Below, piece after piece: positions 33,302-44,205 of a DNA stretch of 64,000 nt. Numbering within the stretch: the stretch's first letter is position 1; the number at the start of each line of letters is the position of its first letter. The stretch spans positions 1 through 64,000 of the forward strand of contig JAOAHS010000026.1 in assembly GCA_026415135.1 (NCBI GenBank), written 5' to 3'. The notes beneath the pieces are model-generated. The model had not been told where the DNA came from and did not search any database. It was given only the letters and a program-made list of their open reading frames with translations. The translations under genes were made by a program, and so were the position numbers. Source of the stretch: Calditerrivibrio sp. (lineage in GTDB: Bacteria > Chrysiogenota > Deferribacteres > Deferribacterales > Calditerrivibrionaceae).

Positions 33302-35320
33302 CTACATTACTTTGATAAAACCTGAAACTGTTAGCTCTTTTCTAAATTTAAATGGTAATGCGACACATACTCCTTGTGTAGTAAAATCTACCCCCTGTTC
33401 ACTTTGATGGGCTGTATTAACTAAATATACTATTGCTTCAGTTTTTTTATCCAAATTGATTTCTAACATCGTATCACCGGCATCTATAATAAAGAGATTG
33501 TTTTTGTTCGATAATATGTCACCAACTTTTTTACCGTTTACTTTTAGTTTATTGTAGTTGAAAAAGTGAAAATTAAATTCAAGAATATAGTAAAGATTTT
33601 TAGTAAATGATGAATTTATTTCTATTTCAAAAGAGATACCCTTGTCTTTTAGTGAAAAACTCTTTTTTAAGTTGGTCTTATACATCTTATCGAGATAGAT
33701 ACCACCTTTTCTTTCAAATATTATCTGATCATCTTTTGGGATTAGTTCAAAGGGTTGGTTTGTGAAATCCCCTATCTCCTTGTATCTCGTATAAGCTATC
33801 TCTTCGGGGGTATAATTTTCCACGATGTGATCTACAAAGGAGTTTCTATCGTACCAATCGAAGGCGATTTTGTTTTTAACCTCTTCGGAAAGAGTGATAT
33901 TCATTTCATGGATAGTGGTTATTCCAGTAGTGGCTTCAGTACTCTCCTCTTTTGATCTCAGAAGGGTATCGTGATAACCTTCCCACCTTCTTGAGAGGGT
34001 ATTGCACAGATTTATTTCACTTTCCAACAGATCAAGAGACTTTAGCTGCCCTCCATGTTTGATCGTCCATAGTGTTGCCAAATTCCTATTTCTCAATGTA
34101 CAACACCCATAGCCATCAAACAAAAGATCACTGATTTTTATCTTTTCATCCCCTTCTAATGCTGTAATCCTTTTTTCAGCTTTTATGATGTATTTAAAGG
34201 TGTTATCCCTCAGATTTGGCAAATATATACCTCCAAATATACCATGCCACAGGACATCGTTGCATTCCCCTTTGAAAAGGTACTCATTCAATAATGGGTC
34301 ATTTAATGTGTAAGCTTTTTTCGATATTGCAAGCAACCTTTTGTGGATATGATTGCTTTCAGGATATTTTATAAAGAAGTTCTTCCAGTGGGCACCTTTT
34401 AAATAGGTTTTATAGATATTTTGAAATTCTGTTTTTTTAAGAAAGCTGGATAATCTTTCCATCTCAATGAATTTGTCGGCAAAAAGAGACCATTCACCCA
34501 TTTCGTAGTAAGAGGTAAGGGGTAGATAGGCGAGACCCATTGGTGGATTCTTCTCAACAAAGTCATAATAGTGCATAAACTGAAAATCTTTAGAGCTGGT
34601 AAATAGATCTAAAAATTTTTCAAGCCACCCTTTTTCGTATACCCATTCATAGGTTTTTGGCCAGACACCGAATTTTTCCCCATCATCAAACAAAATAGCC
34701 CCTTTGCCCCCTTTGTGGATAATTTCTTTTAGATATTGATCTATTTCATTTAGTTCTTTGAAGGGGATAAAGTATCTCAATGTTTGGTCTATCGGAAAGA
34801 TTTTTATTGCTAAACCATCCTGTTCAGAAATAAAATATCCGTAGAGATTATCTTTATGGAAACCCATTGAGATAAAGTGGTAATCATCAACAACAAGATA
34901 CTCAATGCCACATTCCACCACATCAGGTATGATTGAAGGATCCCAGACTCTTTCTGTAAGCCATAAACCTTTAGGTGAGACACCAAAGTTCTCATATATA
35001 AAACTGTTCAGCTTTTTAATTTGCAATATCCTATCTCTTTTAGGTATGGCAGATAGAATAGGTTCGTAGTAACCACCAGTAAATATCTCTATTTGTCCTT
35101 GATCTAAAAGTTTTTTGAAAAGTGAAAAGAGTTGAGGGTTTTTGTTTTTGATGTACTCAAATAGCCAGCCACTGTAATGGATTGCAAATTTGAAGTTTTT
35201 GTATCGTGATGCAATCTGGGCAAAGGGGAGGTAGCTTTTTTGTATTATTTCATCCACTATATTACTAAAATTATCAACAGGTTGGTGGCAGTGTATGCCA
35301 AAAAGTATAGGTAATTTCAT
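33302..35320 (-). CDS. GH57 4-alpha-glucanotransferase / alpha-amylase
   Basis: The 672-residue protein begins MKLPILFGIHCHQPVDN (GH57 motif 1, HQP). Motif 3, KGLWLTERVWDPS, puts the nucleophile at E123, the same number as in the Thermococcus 4-alpha-glucanotransferase. ILFDDGEKFGVWP carries the acid/base Asp (about 213). The C-terminal half corresponds to the DUF1925/DUF1926 beta-rich domains of that enzyme. It rearranges maltodextrins or storage glucan. It neighbours galT, DUF4912 and the branching enzyme. Confidence 0.93.
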   Translation of the reverse strand: MKLPILFGIHCHQPVDNFSNIVDEIIQKSYLPFAQIASRYKNFKFAIHYSGWLFEYIKNKNPQLFSLFKKLLDQGQIEIFTGGYYEPILSAIPKRDRILQIKKLNSFIYENFGVSPKGLWLTERVWDPSIIPDVVECGIEYLVVDDYHFISMGFHKDNLYGYFISEQDGLAIKIFPIDQTLRYFIPFKELNEIDQYLKEIIHKGGKGAILFDDGEKFGVWPKTYEWVYEKGWLEKFLDLFTSSKDFQFMHYYDFVEKNPPMGLAYLPLTSYYEMGEWSLFADKFIEMERLSSFLKKTEFQNIYKTYLKGAHWKNFFIKYPESNHIHKRLLAISKKAYTLNDPLLNEYLFKGECNDVLWHGIFGGIYLPNLRDNTFKYIIKAEKRITALEGDEKIKISDLLFDGYGCCTLRNRNLATLWTIKHGGQLKSLDLLESEINLCNTLSRRWEGYHDTLLRSKEESTEATTGITTIHEMNITLSEEVKNKIAFDWYDRNSFVDHIVENYTPEEIAYTRYKEIGDFTNQPFELIPKDDQIIFERKGGIYLDKMYKTNLKKSFSLKDKGISFEIEINSSFTKNLYYILEFNFHFFNYNKLKVNGKKVGDILSNKNNLFIIDAGDTMLEINLDKKTEAIVYLVNTAHQSEQGVDFTTQGVCVALPFKFRKELTVSGFIKVM

Positions 35321-35322
35321 AA

Positions 35323-36819
35323 CTACTCCTTTGTTGGACTGAATTCTATCTTAAAACCGGAAAACTCATCATTAGAGTATACTTTGTATCTTAGATTGTT
35401 TTTTTCACATATTTTAATTATAGCATAAAAACCTAATCCAGTGCCACTAGATTTTGTAGTAAAAAAAGGTTTGCCTATGCTGTGCAATATCGATCTGTCA
35501 ATACCTGGGCCGTTGTCTTGGTAAATGAGGAGATTGCCAATGGTGTAAATGGTTATTGTCGCATCATGTTTTATTTCGTAGCTGTTCAAAAGCAGGTTCC
35601 AGATGATCTGTTTGAATTCGTTTTCATCTATTATCAATGTAAAGTTATCGTCTATCTGAATGTTGAAAGAGAGGTTTTCGAATATGCCGCTTGTTTTTAT
35701 GTAAAAGATAAAATCGTCCAGGATATGTTTTATTTTTAGAGGGTTATTTTTATCACTTCTACCTTTTGTGATAATAAGCATGTTACCCAGAAATAGCTCA
35801 AGGCGACTTATTTCTCTAAAGATTATCTGAACTAATTTATTGTCAGGTGAAAAATTTTTAAACTGGATCTGTAAAGCTCCTTTGATTGCTCCCAAAGGGT
35901 TTTTTATTTCATGGGCCAAAACAGAAGAAAAACGACCTAAATCTGCGAGTCTTCTTTCTTCTTCTAATTTTTGTTTAAGTTGTTCCCTTTCTGAAACATC
36001 TTGGAAGATGAGGAGTTCACCATTTATTACACCGTTTGGATCTTTAAATGGAGTAAATTTAAAACCTATATATTTATTTTTAAAGTTGATAAGGTTACTT
36101 TTTTTGTCAATGTTGAAGATATTTTTTAAATTGTTGCCTATTAGCTCATCAACTTCGAGGATCTTTCTACTATAACTATTAGCTGATAAGATTATTCCGT
36201 TTGGGTCTATGAGTATTACGCCGAAATCGATATTTTCTAAGATTGCGCTGTGGATATTGGCTAACTCAAGTAATTTATTTTTATAAGATTCGCTTTCCAA
36301 AACCTGTTTTTTATATTTTTTATTGAGCAGACTTACGAGAAATACTATTAAAAGAAAAGATAATAGGTACTCGGTGAAGATCAGAAGGTACTTAAAGTTG
36401 TAATATCTTGTTATGAAGATATCATTTTTCATGATTGCCATACCAGAAAATATTATTAATACAGATAAAACACCACTTATGCCACCATTAAAACCGTCGT
36501 AAAAACTCATATAGATGATAATTATTGCATAAAAAAGTATATAGGGACTGTCAAGATAGCCGGTGTTTGAGATAAGAAATGAAGTGATAATAAGATCGAA
36601 TATGGCCTGTATATAAAAAATATATATAGGTGATAAGAACTTGGATAAAAAAACGGAAATAAGGGAGAAGAAAACTACCATTATGCCGATATTTGTAAAA
36701 AGCAAGATATCCAGTTCATTTTTGAAGAATTCTGCCAAAATGTTGCTAAAGAGAAATGTTGTTACATATATGAATAATCTTATGGATATTATGATGTAAT
36801 TGGTTTTATGATTAATCAT
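35323..36819 (-). CDS. membrane PAS sensor histidine kinase, PilS-like
   Basis: The 498-residue protein starts with about six membrane helices (to about residue 170), then a PAS domain (about 190-280), a HisKA domain with phospho-acceptor His in VLAHEIKNPLGAIKG, and a HATPase domain (NEFKQIIWNLLLNSYE, DNGPGIDR, GTGLGFYAI). This is the NtrB/PilS architecture. It overlaps the pilC start by four bases, which supports a role in pilus regulation. The matching NtrC-type regulator is not adjacent. The one at 50886-52226 is the only candidate in the window. Confidence 0.88.
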   Translation of the reverse strand: MINHKTNYIIISIRLFIYVTTFLFSNILAEFFKNELDILLFTNIGIMVVFFSLISVFLSKFLSPIYIFYIQAIFDLIITSFLISNTGYLDSPYILFYAIIIIYMSFYDGFNGGISGVLSVLIIFSGMAIMKNDIFITRYYNFKYLLIFTEYLLSFLLIVFLVSLLNKKYKKQVLESESYKNKLLELANIHSAILENIDFGVILIDPNGIILSANSYSRKILEVDELIGNNLKNIFNIDKKSNLINFKNKYIGFKFTPFKDPNGVINGELLIFQDVSEREQLKQKLEEERRLADLGRFSSVLAHEIKNPLGAIKGALQIQFKNFSPDNKLVQIIFREISRLELFLGNMLIITKGRSDKNNPLKIKHILDDFIFYIKTSGIFENLSFNIQIDDNFTLIIDENEFKQIIWNLLLNSYEIKHDATITIYTIGNLLIYQDNGPGIDRSILHSIGKPFFTTKSSGTGLGFYAIIKICEKNNLRYKVYSNDEFSGFKIEFSPTKE

Positions 36820-38027
36820 CCACCCACAACGCTTCCCATTTTGAAAATAGGTAGATACATGGCGATTATAACGAAACCAACAGCTCCACCAACAAATATC
36901 ATCAGCATTGGCTCCACAAGCTTTGTTAATCCTTCAACGGCTCTGTCAACTTCATCATCATAAAAATCTGCTATTTTGGTTAACATTTGATCCAATGCAC
37001 CGGTTTCTTCACCAACCGCTATCATTTGAGTAACCATAGGTGGAAATACACCGGCTTTTTCAAGGGGGTAAACGACAGTTTTGCCTGCCTCAATATCGAT
37101 TTTACTCTTTAATAAATGCTTCTCTATTACTTTATTACCACTTGTTTTGGCTACTATCTCAAGGGATTCCAGAATCGGTACGCCACTGCTTAATAGGGTA
37201 CCCAAAGTCCTAGAGAATTTTGATACTGATACTTTTCTCAGTAGGTCTCCTATCTTGGGTATTTTAAGTAAAAATTGATCTATGGCATAACGCCCCCGTT
37301 CAGATTTTTTATATACCAGTCTTATTGTTATCGATAATGCTACTAAAAAAGCAAAGATAAGTCCACCACCATACCAGCTGGATAAAAAATTGCTCAAATT
37401 GATAGTAAACTGAGTTAGAGCTGGTAACGAACCACCAAAGCCTTCATACATCTCCTTAAACTTTGGTATAATAAAAACCATTAATCCCCAAACAACTACT
37501 ACAGCTACAATCAAAACTACAGATGGATACATCATGGCAGATTTTACTTTTCTTTTTAGTGATATGGCTTTTTCCATGTAACCAGCCAATCTATCTAAGA
37601 TTGTATCCAATAAACCGCCTGCTTCACCAGCTCTAACCATGTTTATATAGAGATCACCAAAAATATCTCTATAACGCTCTAAACCTTTACTAAATTGTGA
37701 TCCTTGTTCTATTTGAGTTTTTATATCCTCAAACATCTCTTTGACGCTCTTCTTGCTAGCTTGGTTTGCGATGATATCCAGTGCTTTCATTATCGGTAAA
37801 CCTGCACTGATCATGGTGGCCAATTGGCGAGTAATAATAACTATATCTTCTTCTGTGATATTTTTACCAAAAGACAATTCTATACTTTTCCAGTCTCTTT
37901 TGACCTCTTTAACGGTCATTTTTCGCATTTTTAGAGACTTTATTACGTCTTCTTTATTTTTACCTTCTATAACCCCTTTTACTTCATTACCTGTGGCATC
38001 TACAGCTATATAATTGAACTTAGCCAC
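36816..38027 (-). CDS. pilC: type IV pilus inner-membrane platform protein PilC
   Basis: The 403-residue protein has two T2SSF repeats (about 70-195 and 270-395), each with the ARQLATMISAGLPIMKAL/FSRTLGTLLSSGVPILESL type of motif, and three membrane segments. It anchors the PilB and PilT motors at the inner membrane. It follows pilT by 26 bases in the order pilB-pilT-pilC. Confidence 0.96.
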   Translation of the reverse strand: MAKFNYIAVDATGNEVKGVIEGKNKEDVIKSLKMRKMTVKEVKRDWKSIELSFGKNITEEDIVIITRQLATMISAGLPIMKALDIIANQASKKSVKEMFEDIKTQIEQGSQFSKGLERYRDIFGDLYINMVRAGEAGGLLDTILDRLAGYMEKAISLKRKVKSAMMYPSVVLIVAVVVVWGLMVFIIPKFKEMYEGFGGSLPALTQFTINLSNFLSSWYGGGLIFAFLVALSITIRLVYKKSERGRYAIDQFLLKIPKIGDLLRKVSVSKFSRTLGTLLSSGVPILESLEIVAKTSGNKVIEKHLLKSKIDIEAGKTVVYPLEKAGVFPPMVTQMIAVGEETGALDQMLTKIADFYDDEVDRAVEGLTKLVEPMLMIFVGGAVGFVIIAMYLPIFKMGSVVGG

Positions 38028-38053
38028 GTTGACCTCCAGCTATAGTAATAAAT

Positions 38054-39163
38054 CTATCTTCTTCTTATCCCTGAACGCTCTATCATCTGTTTTACCTCTT
38101 CAGGATAAATGGCTCTATTTATTGCCTCATCATAGGTGATCAATCCTCTAGCATAAGCATTAAACAGCGATTGGCTCATAGTGATCATACCATGTTCTGC
38201 TTGTCCTGATTGCATCATTGAATATATCTGATGTAGTTTATCTTCACGTATAAGGTTTCGGATACCTGGGTTTGGAATGAGTACTTCACATACCATTACT
38301 CTACCTTTACCATCAGCTCTTTGAAGCAATTGTTGACAGACGACACCCTCTAAAACAAAAGATAGTTGGGCTCTTACTTGGGATTGCTGATGAGGTGGGA
38401 ATACATCTATAATCCTATTTATTGTTTGTATGGCACTATTAGTGTGAAGAGTTCCAAATGTGAGGTGACCTGTCTCTGCTACAGTTAGGGCTGCTTCAAT
38501 AGTTTCCAGATCTCTCATCTCCCCTATAAGTACAACGTCCGGGTCTTGTCTTAGTATATATTTTAAAGCTTTTGCAAAGGATTTAGTATCGGCGTTTACT
38601 TCCCTTTGGTTTACCATTGCCTCTTTGTGCTGATGTAGATACTCTATGGGGTCTTCTATGGTAATGATATGAACTTTTTGTTCTGAGTTGATTTTATCTA
38701 TCATAGCTGCAAGGGTTGTTGATTTACCACTACCTGTAGGGCCTGTTACAAGGACCAATCCTCTTGGTTTATCGCATAATGTTTTTAAAATAGGTGGAAG
38801 CCCCAACTCTTCAAAACCCAATACTCTATAAGGTATCCTTCTTATGGCGGCAGCAACTGCACCCCTTTGCATAAAAAAGTTGGCTCTAAAGCGGCTGACC
38901 CCTTTTATTCCAAATGAGCAATCAAGTTCCTGATCCTCTTCAAATCTTTTTTTCTGGGCTTCGGTCATTATGCCATAACAGATCTTTTTGGTATCGTTGG
39001 GTAATAAAATCTCTGTGCCTATTCTTACTAAGTCACCATTAATTCTATAAATGGGTGGTGTACCAACGGTGAGGTGTAGATCTGTAGCGTCTAATTCGAT
39101 CATTTTTTGTAGTAGTTCTTGTAATGAGTATTTTGTATCACTTGTTTCATTTATCTCTGGCAT
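38054..39163 (-). CDS. pilT: type IV pilus retraction ATPase PilT
   Basis: The 369-residue protein has Walker A GPTGSGKSTTLAAMID, the Asp box ITIEDPIEYLH, Walker B RQDPDVVLIGEMRD, and the C-terminal AIRNLIRE-like motif as NPGIRNLIREDK, diagnostic for PilT. It depolymerises pili for twitching motility. It follows pilB by 11 bases. Confidence 0.97.
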   Translation of the reverse strand: MPEINETSDTKYSLQELLQKMIELDATDLHLTVGTPPIYRINGDLVRIGTEILLPNDTKKICYGIMTEAQKKRFEEDQELDCSFGIKGVSRFRANFFMQRGAVAAAIRRIPYRVLGFEELGLPPILKTLCDKPRGLVLVTGPTGSGKSTTLAAMIDKINSEQKVHIITIEDPIEYLHQHKEAMVNQREVNADTKSFAKALKYILRQDPDVVLIGEMRDLETIEAALTVAETGHLTFGTLHTNSAIQTINRIIDVFPPHQQSQVRAQLSFVLEGVVCQQLLQRADGKGRVMVCEVLIPNPGIRNLIREDKLHQIYSMMQSGQAEHGMITMSQSLFNAYARGLITYDEAINRAIYPEEVKQMIERSGIRRR

Positions 39164-39174
39164 ATATTCCCCCT

Positions 39175-40875
39175 TTAATCGGCAAAAGTCACCCTTACGA
39201 CTTCTTCTAATGTGGTAATACCTTTTTTTATCTTCTCCAGCCCACTGCGTCTAAGGGTAATCATACCTTCTTCAATTGCAGCTTTTTTGAGCTCATTGGT
39301 GTTTGCACCTCTGAGTATCAGTTCTCTAATACCTTCGGTAATACTCATTACTTCATATAGAGCCACCCTACCTTTGTATCCTGTACCTCCACATTCATCA
39401 CATCCTTTCCCTTTCATTGGTACGAAACTGTTTAGTTCATCTTTTCTGAAACCAATTGATAACAGTGCTTCAGCGGGTATTTTTACTTTTTCTGAACATT
39501 TTGAGCATATCTTTCTGGCAAGTCTTTGGGCTAAAATTACAACAGTAGAGGATGCAACTAAAAAGGGTTCTATTCCCATATTGAGTAGCCTGTTTATTGT
39601 GCTTGGGGCATCATTGGTGTGAAGAGTAGAAAGTACAAGGTGACCGGTAAGAGCTGCTTTGATGGCTATTTCTGCTGTTTCGTAATCCCTAATTTCACCA
39701 ACCATTATAATATCTGGGTCCTGTCTTAAAAAAGATCTTAAAGCTGCAGCAAAGTTTAAGCCTATTTCGTCTTTTATCTGTACCTGATTGATACCAAATA
39801 GGTTGTACTCTACAGGGTCTTCTGCTGTCATGATGTTCACATCAACTTTGTTAAGACGACTCAAAGCTGAATATAGTGTGGTGGATTTACCGCTACCTGT
39901 TGGACCGGTAACAAGTACCATCCCATAGGGGCTTTCTATACCTGCAATAAACCTTTCTAAAGATGATGGCTCAAAACCTAATTTTTCAAGATCCAATTGG
40001 AGATTACTCTTGTCTAATAGCCTCAATACCACTTTTTCACCGAATAAAACAGGCAAAGTGGAGACCCTCATGTCTACAGTTTTGTTTTGGAGTTTCAATT
40101 TTATTCTACCATCTTGAGGTAACCTTTTCTCTGCAATATCTAACTCGGCTAATATTTTTAATCTGGAGATAACAGCATCTTTAACACTTTTTGGGGGCTT
40201 GATTAAGTCGTAAAGGACTCCATCTACCCTAAGTCTAACCCTAAACTCTTTTTCATAGGGTTCCACATGAATATCGGAAGCACCTCTTTTGATGGCTTCG
40301 TGGAGTATATAGTTTACCAGTTTTACGATAGGGGTATCTTCTACCTCTTTCTTAAGGGCATCTACAGAAACCTCTTTTTCAGAGACATCTTCAAATTCCA
40401 GTTCATCAAGTTCAAAGGTGTCTTCTACTGTTGATATTGTAGCGAGTTCGTTTACACTATCTGTTTCGAGTATTTTACTAATTGATGATTCCACAGCGAC
40501 GTAAGGTTTGATGGAATAACCTGTTATAAATCTTAGATCTTCGAGGGCGTATGCGTTTGAAGGATCTGCAATGGCAACATGCAATGTATTGCCCACTCTA
40601 TCAAAGGGAACAACAAGATATTTTCTACAAAGATCTTTTGGTATTAAAGAGACTATCTTTGGATCTAACTCTTTGCTTTTTAAATCCACGTATGGAACAT
40701 TGTACTGTTGACTCAAAAACTCCGCGATCTTTTTTTCGTCTATAAAACCTAATTTTACTAAAATAGATCCGAGCCTACCACCCTCTTTTTTCTGGATCTC
40801 AATGGCTTTGTTGAGCTGTTCTTGGGTTATTAGATTTTCACTGAGAAGAATGGCTCCAATTTTGGTGGAAATCAT
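39175..40875 (-). CDS. pilB: type IV pilus extension ATPase PilB
   Basis: The 566-residue protein has the N-terminal GSPII_E domain (about 1-150), the ATPase domain with GPTGSGKSTTLYSAL, DIIMVGEIRDYETAE, and the four-Cys zinc element with CSKC and CDECGGTGYKGR, all typical of PilB/GspE. It powers pilus assembly. Its start overlaps the aroE stop by four bases. Pilin genes are not in the window. Confidence 0.97.
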   Translation of the reverse strand: MISTKIGAILLSENLITQEQLNKAIEIQKKEGGRLGSILVKLGFIDEKKIAEFLSQQYNVPYVDLKSKELDPKIVSLIPKDLCRKYLVVPFDRVGNTLHVAIADPSNAYALEDLRFITGYSIKPYVAVESSISKILETDSVNELATISTVEDTFELDELEFEDVSEKEVSVDALKKEVEDTPIVKLVNYILHEAIKRGASDIHVEPYEKEFRVRLRVDGVLYDLIKPPKSVKDAVISRLKILAELDIAEKRLPQDGRIKLKLQNKTVDMRVSTLPVLFGEKVVLRLLDKSNLQLDLEKLGFEPSSLERFIAGIESPYGMVLVTGPTGSGKSTTLYSALSRLNKVDVNIMTAEDPVEYNLFGINQVQIKDEIGLNFAAALRSFLRQDPDIIMVGEIRDYETAEIAIKAALTGHLVLSTLHTNDAPSTINRLLNMGIEPFLVASSTVVILAQRLARKICSKCSEKVKIPAEALLSIGFRKDELNSFVPMKGKGCDECGGTGYKGRVALYEVMSITEGIRELILRGANTNELKKAAIEEGMITLRRSGLEKIKKGITTLEEVVRVTFAD

Positions 40876-41696
40876 TTTATACTCCCGATGATGTTAATTA
40901 TCTCATTATAGTCAATATCAAACTCGATATTATTCCATATCTTGAAAGCCTCAAAAGCCTGTCCTATCAGCATAATCAAACCATCTACTCCTACTTCATA
41001 CTCTGTATGATCTAAAAAAAATGTTTTACCATCGATCTTGTACTGCATGTCAAATACAAACTCAGATCTAAGGTTTCTTAAGTAATCTGAGTCTTCGATC
41101 GATGTTATTCCTATACTACTACTATTTATTATTATATCATACTTTTTCTTTTTATCAAATGTATTTAATGGTTTTATATCACATTTTTCTATGGAGAATT
41201 CCTCTATAAGTTTTTTTGCCTTGTCCAGTGTTCTACTGGTGATTGTTATATGTTTATAGCCAGATTTTTTTAGCTGATATAATAGACCTCTAGTTGCTCC
41301 ACCTGCACCTATTACCAAAATCTCCTTTGTTGATGTATCAATGTTGTAAAATTTGAATGTGTCTTGAATACCCTTTATATCAGTATTGTAACCTAAGAGT
41401 CTGTTGTCTTTTATTAAAACTGTATTAACAGATCTAATTTTTTCTGCATCTTCATCTATATCATCTAAGAACTTTATTACTGTTTCTTTGTAGGGTAGGG
41501 TAACATTAAAACCGTAAAAACTGTGGGACCTGAAAAAATCTAAAAGTTCAGATATTTCATCTGCTTCCACTTCAAAACAGCAGTAACCGCCATTTATTCT
41601 GTTTTTATATAGAAAAGTCGTATGTATTATGGGTGATAATGAATGTTTTAAAGGCTTTCCTATCAGAGCGAAGTTTCTAAAGGTTTTCATCGTCAT
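40872..41696 (-). CDS. aroE: shikimate dehydrogenase
   Basis: The 274-residue protein has the shikimate-binding KPLKHSLSP and NVTLPYKE (catalytic Lys) and the NADP-binding GAGGATRGLLYQL. It reduces 3-dehydroshikimate in aromatic amino-acid and chorismate synthesis. Chorismate is also the starting point of the futalosine pathway. It overlaps the DUF502 gene by 20 bases, and the ribosome site is weak, so translational coupling is likely. Confidence 0.95.
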   Translation of the reverse strand: MTMKTFRNFALIGKPLKHSLSPIIHTTFLYKNRINGGYCCFEVEADEISELLDFFRSHSFYGFNVTLPYKETVIKFLDDIDEDAEKIRSVNTVLIKDNRLLGYNTDIKGIQDTFKFYNIDTSTKEILVIGAGGATRGLLYQLKKSGYKHITITSRTLDKAKKLIEEFSIEKCDIKPLNTFDKKKKYDIIINSSSIGITSIEDSDYLRNLRSEFVFDMQYKIDGKTFFLDHTEYEVGVDGLIMLIGQAFEAFKIWNNIEFDIDYNEIINIIGSIK

Positions 41697-42360
41697 TTTT
41701 TATTTGGTAAACCTTTTCTGGTGGTAACAAAACACCTGCAGACATGATATATTTAAAGGCTGATTGTATAGAAATATCCAGAACAATAACCTCATTTTTA
41801 GGCACAATCACCACAAAACCAGAAGTTGGGTTTGGAGTGGTCACTATAAATATTGAATAAAACTGTTCCTCATTTCCATCGAATAAAATACTTTTGTTGT
41901 TAGTAACAAAGCCCACAGAGTAGACACCTTTGCGGGGGTATTCAACCAGAACTACCTTTTTAAAAGTGTCTGTTTTGGTGGACTGGAATGTCGCAATAAT
42001 CTGTTTTGTTGCATTATATGTAGTTTTAACCAGTGGAATTTTATCCACGAATCTTTCTATTCTAACGATCACCCTTTTGCCAAAATAGTTTCTGGTAAAA
42101 AGGCCTGTTATTAGTATTATAAATATGAATACGATAAACGAGACCACTTTTTTTATGAAAAGTGGTATGTTTAGGCTGTATCTTTCATCGATAAGATCAA
42201 AATATGGTAACAGAAAGCCTGTCATACTGTTTAAAAGAAATGACAGGAAATAGTAAGTGACCACCAGAGGAAGTAGAGCAAAAAGTCCAGTGATAAAAAT
42301 ATTTCTTAATTTGTGTAAAAAAGTCTGTTTTTTTTCATTTTGTTCCAAAAAGTCTGTCAC
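41677..42360 (-). CDS. DUF502 membrane protein
   Basis: The protein has about 227 residues, with two strong membrane helices ([20 protein letters not shown] and a second near [17 protein letters not shown]) followed by the conserved [21 protein letters not shown] block of DUF502. Function unknown. A longer frame reaches 42393 deep in upp. I favour the GTG at 42360, which has a GGGGG ribosome site six bases upstream, leaving a 26-base overlap with upp. The start is uncertain by a few codons. Confidence 0.8.
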   Translation of the reverse strand: MTDFLEQNEKKQTFLHKLRNIFITGLFALLPLVVTYYFLSFLLNSMTGFLLPYFDLIDERYSLNIPLFIKKVVSFIVFIFIILITGLFTRNYFGKRVIVRIERFVDKIPLVKTTYNATKQIIATFQSTKTDTFKKVVLVEYPRKGVYSVGFVTNNKSILFDGNEEQFYSIFIVTTPNPTSGFVVIVPKNEVIVLDISIQSAFKYIMSAGVLLPPEKVYQIKNDDENL

Positions 42361-42970
42361 CTGCGTCCCCCAAACCTGGTACAATATATCCATTTTCGTT
42401 TAATCTTTCATCCAATGCAGCAGCATAGACTTTTACATCTGGATGAGAAGTACATAGCTTTTTCACACCTTCAGGGGCGGCTATAAGGCACATAAATTTT
42501 ATGCTTTTGGCTCCAGATCTTTTAAGCATATCGACTGCAGCTACTGCAGAGCCCCCTGTGGCAAGCATTGGGTCAATTAGGATAAAATCCCTATTGTCTG
42601 TGTCTGAAGGTATTTTAAAATAGTAGCTTACAGGCTTTAATGTTTTTTCATCTCTGTAAAGACCAATGTGTCCGACTCTCGCTGAGGGTATGAGCTTTAA
42701 AATTCCATCCACCATCCCAAGTCCAGCTCTTAAAATCGGCACTAAGGCTACTTTTTTCCCTGATAGGATGTAGGATTTTGCTTCAGCTATGGGTGTTTTG
42801 ATTATAACTTCTTCTAAGGGGAAATCCCTTGTAATTTCATAAGCCATGAGCATGGCTACTTCGTCCACTAGTTCTTTAAATTCTTTTTTAGAAGTTTTTT
42901 CATCTCTTATAAATGTGAGTTTATGACTAATCAATGGGTGTTTAACAAGGATAAAATTTTCGTAGTTCAT
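42335..42970 (-). CDS. upp: uracil phosphoribosyltransferase
   Basis: The 211-residue protein has the PRPP-binding loop as [19 protein letters not shown] and the uracil-binding C-terminus [19 protein letters not shown]. It makes UMP from uracil and PRPP. It is two bases from the uracil permease gene, forming a uracil salvage pair. Confidence 0.97.
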   Translation of the reverse strand: MNYENFILVKHPLISHKLTFIRDEKTSKKEFKELVDEVAMLMAYEITRDFPLEEVIIKTPIAEAKSYILSGKKVALVPILRAGLGMVDGILKLIPSARVGHIGLYRDEKTLKPVSYYFKIPSDTDNRDFILIDPMLATGGSAVAAVDMLKRSGAKSIKFMCLIAAPEGVKKLCTSHPDVKVYAAALDERLNENGYIVPGLGDAGDRLFGTK

Positions 42971-42972
42971 GG

Positions 42973-44205
42973 TTATTTTCCTTCTGGTAATATAAAATTT
43001 AAAACAATACCAACGATACCAGCAAGACCTATCCCTCCAAGAGTGATTGGGCCTAAGCTGATTACAAGGTTACCTATTCCTATTACAAGAACCACAGATA
43101 CGATGACAAGGTTTTTTGATTTTGCCATATCGACTCTGTTCCTCACCAATGTACCTACACCGATTGCTGCTATCATACCAAAAAGTAGGATCAAAATACC
43201 GCCCATAACTGGTACAGGAATTGTTTTAAGGACTGCATTGAGCTTTCCGAAAAAGGCTAATATGATGGCTGTAAATGCTGCAATACGCATATAGACAACA
43301 TCAGTTGCTTTTGTAAGGGCAACAGCGCCTGTTACTTCTGAATAGGTGGTATTAGGTGGACCACCCAACAGACTTGCAATAGATGTTGCAAGACCGTCAC
43401 CTAACAGCGTTTTATGGAGTCCAGGTTTTTCAAGATAGTTTTTGCCGGTAACCGATGAAATGGCGAGTATATCACCCACATGCTCAATGGCAGGTGCTAT
43501 GGCAACAGGTAATATAAAAAGGATTGCATTTAGATCAAATACAGGTAAAGCGTAGCTTTTATTGTTTATTGCTTCTATCCAAGGGATGACGAACCAATCA
43601 GCCTTTGATATGGGGGACATATCAACTACACCCATGAGTAAAGAAACAATATACCCTACGATGACCCCCATGATAATTGGTATAAGGTTTAAAATCCTTT
43701 TACCATACATTACCACCAAAATAGCTGTGACCAAAGATATGAAAGATATAATCATGGCTCTACCATCGAAGTTACCTGATCCATCAAAACTCTTTGCCAT
43801 CTTTATTGCAACGGGAGCTAAATTTAATCCAATAACCATGATCACAGGGCCTGTAACCACGGGTGGAAGGAATCTCTCAATGGATTTTATGCCACCTTTG
43901 TAAACAAGAAATGCCAATAAAAAGTATGCAATGCCAGCAGCAGCTAAAGCACCAAATGTTTCACCAACACCAAAATTTTTTATAGAGTATTGAATAGGTG
44001 CTATAAAGGCAAAGGAACTGGCCAAAAAAACAGGAACAGTTGATCTTGTTATCAGCTGGAAAAGGAGAGTTCCTATACCGGCAGTGAATAAAGCGATAGA
44101 AGGATCCAAACCAGTTAATAGAGGAACCAAAACAAGTGCACCAAAGGCAACAAATAAAAACTGGATACCTAATAAAATTTTTCTAATACCTAAGCCTTCA
44201 TTCAT
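42973..44205 (-). CDS. uraA: uracil-xanthine permease UraA
   Basis: The 410-residue NCS2 transporter has about 12-14 hydrophobic segments and the family motifs [13 protein letters not shown] and [22 protein letters not shown]. It imports uracil by proton symport for the adjacent upp. Its start overlaps the YhaM-like gene by eight bases. Confidence 0.95.
   Translation of the reverse strand: MNEGLGIRKILLGIQFLFVAFGALVLVPLLTGLDPSIALFTAGIGTLLFQLITRSTVPVFLASSFAFIAPIQYSIKNFGVGETFGALAAAGIAYFLLAFLVYKGGIKSIERFLPPVVTGPVIMVIGLNLAPVAIKMAKSFDGSGNFDGRAMIISFISLVTAILVVMYGKRILNLIPIIMGVIVGYIVSLLMGVVDMSPISKADWFVIPWIEAINNKSYALPVFDLNAILFILPVAIAPAIEHVGDILAISSVTGKNYLEKPGLHKTLLGDGLATSIASLLGGPPNTTYSEVTGAVALTKATDVVYMRIAAFTAIILAFFGKLNAVLKTIPVPVMGGILILLFGMIAAIGVGTLVRNRVDMAKSKNLVIVSVVLVIGIGNLVISLGPITLGGIGLAGIVGIVLNFILPEGK

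Noticed and set aside
39212-39622. A 136-codon plus-strand frame
   Set aside because: It is antisense to pilB, with the Ser/Phe/Ile-rich composition typical of such shadows.
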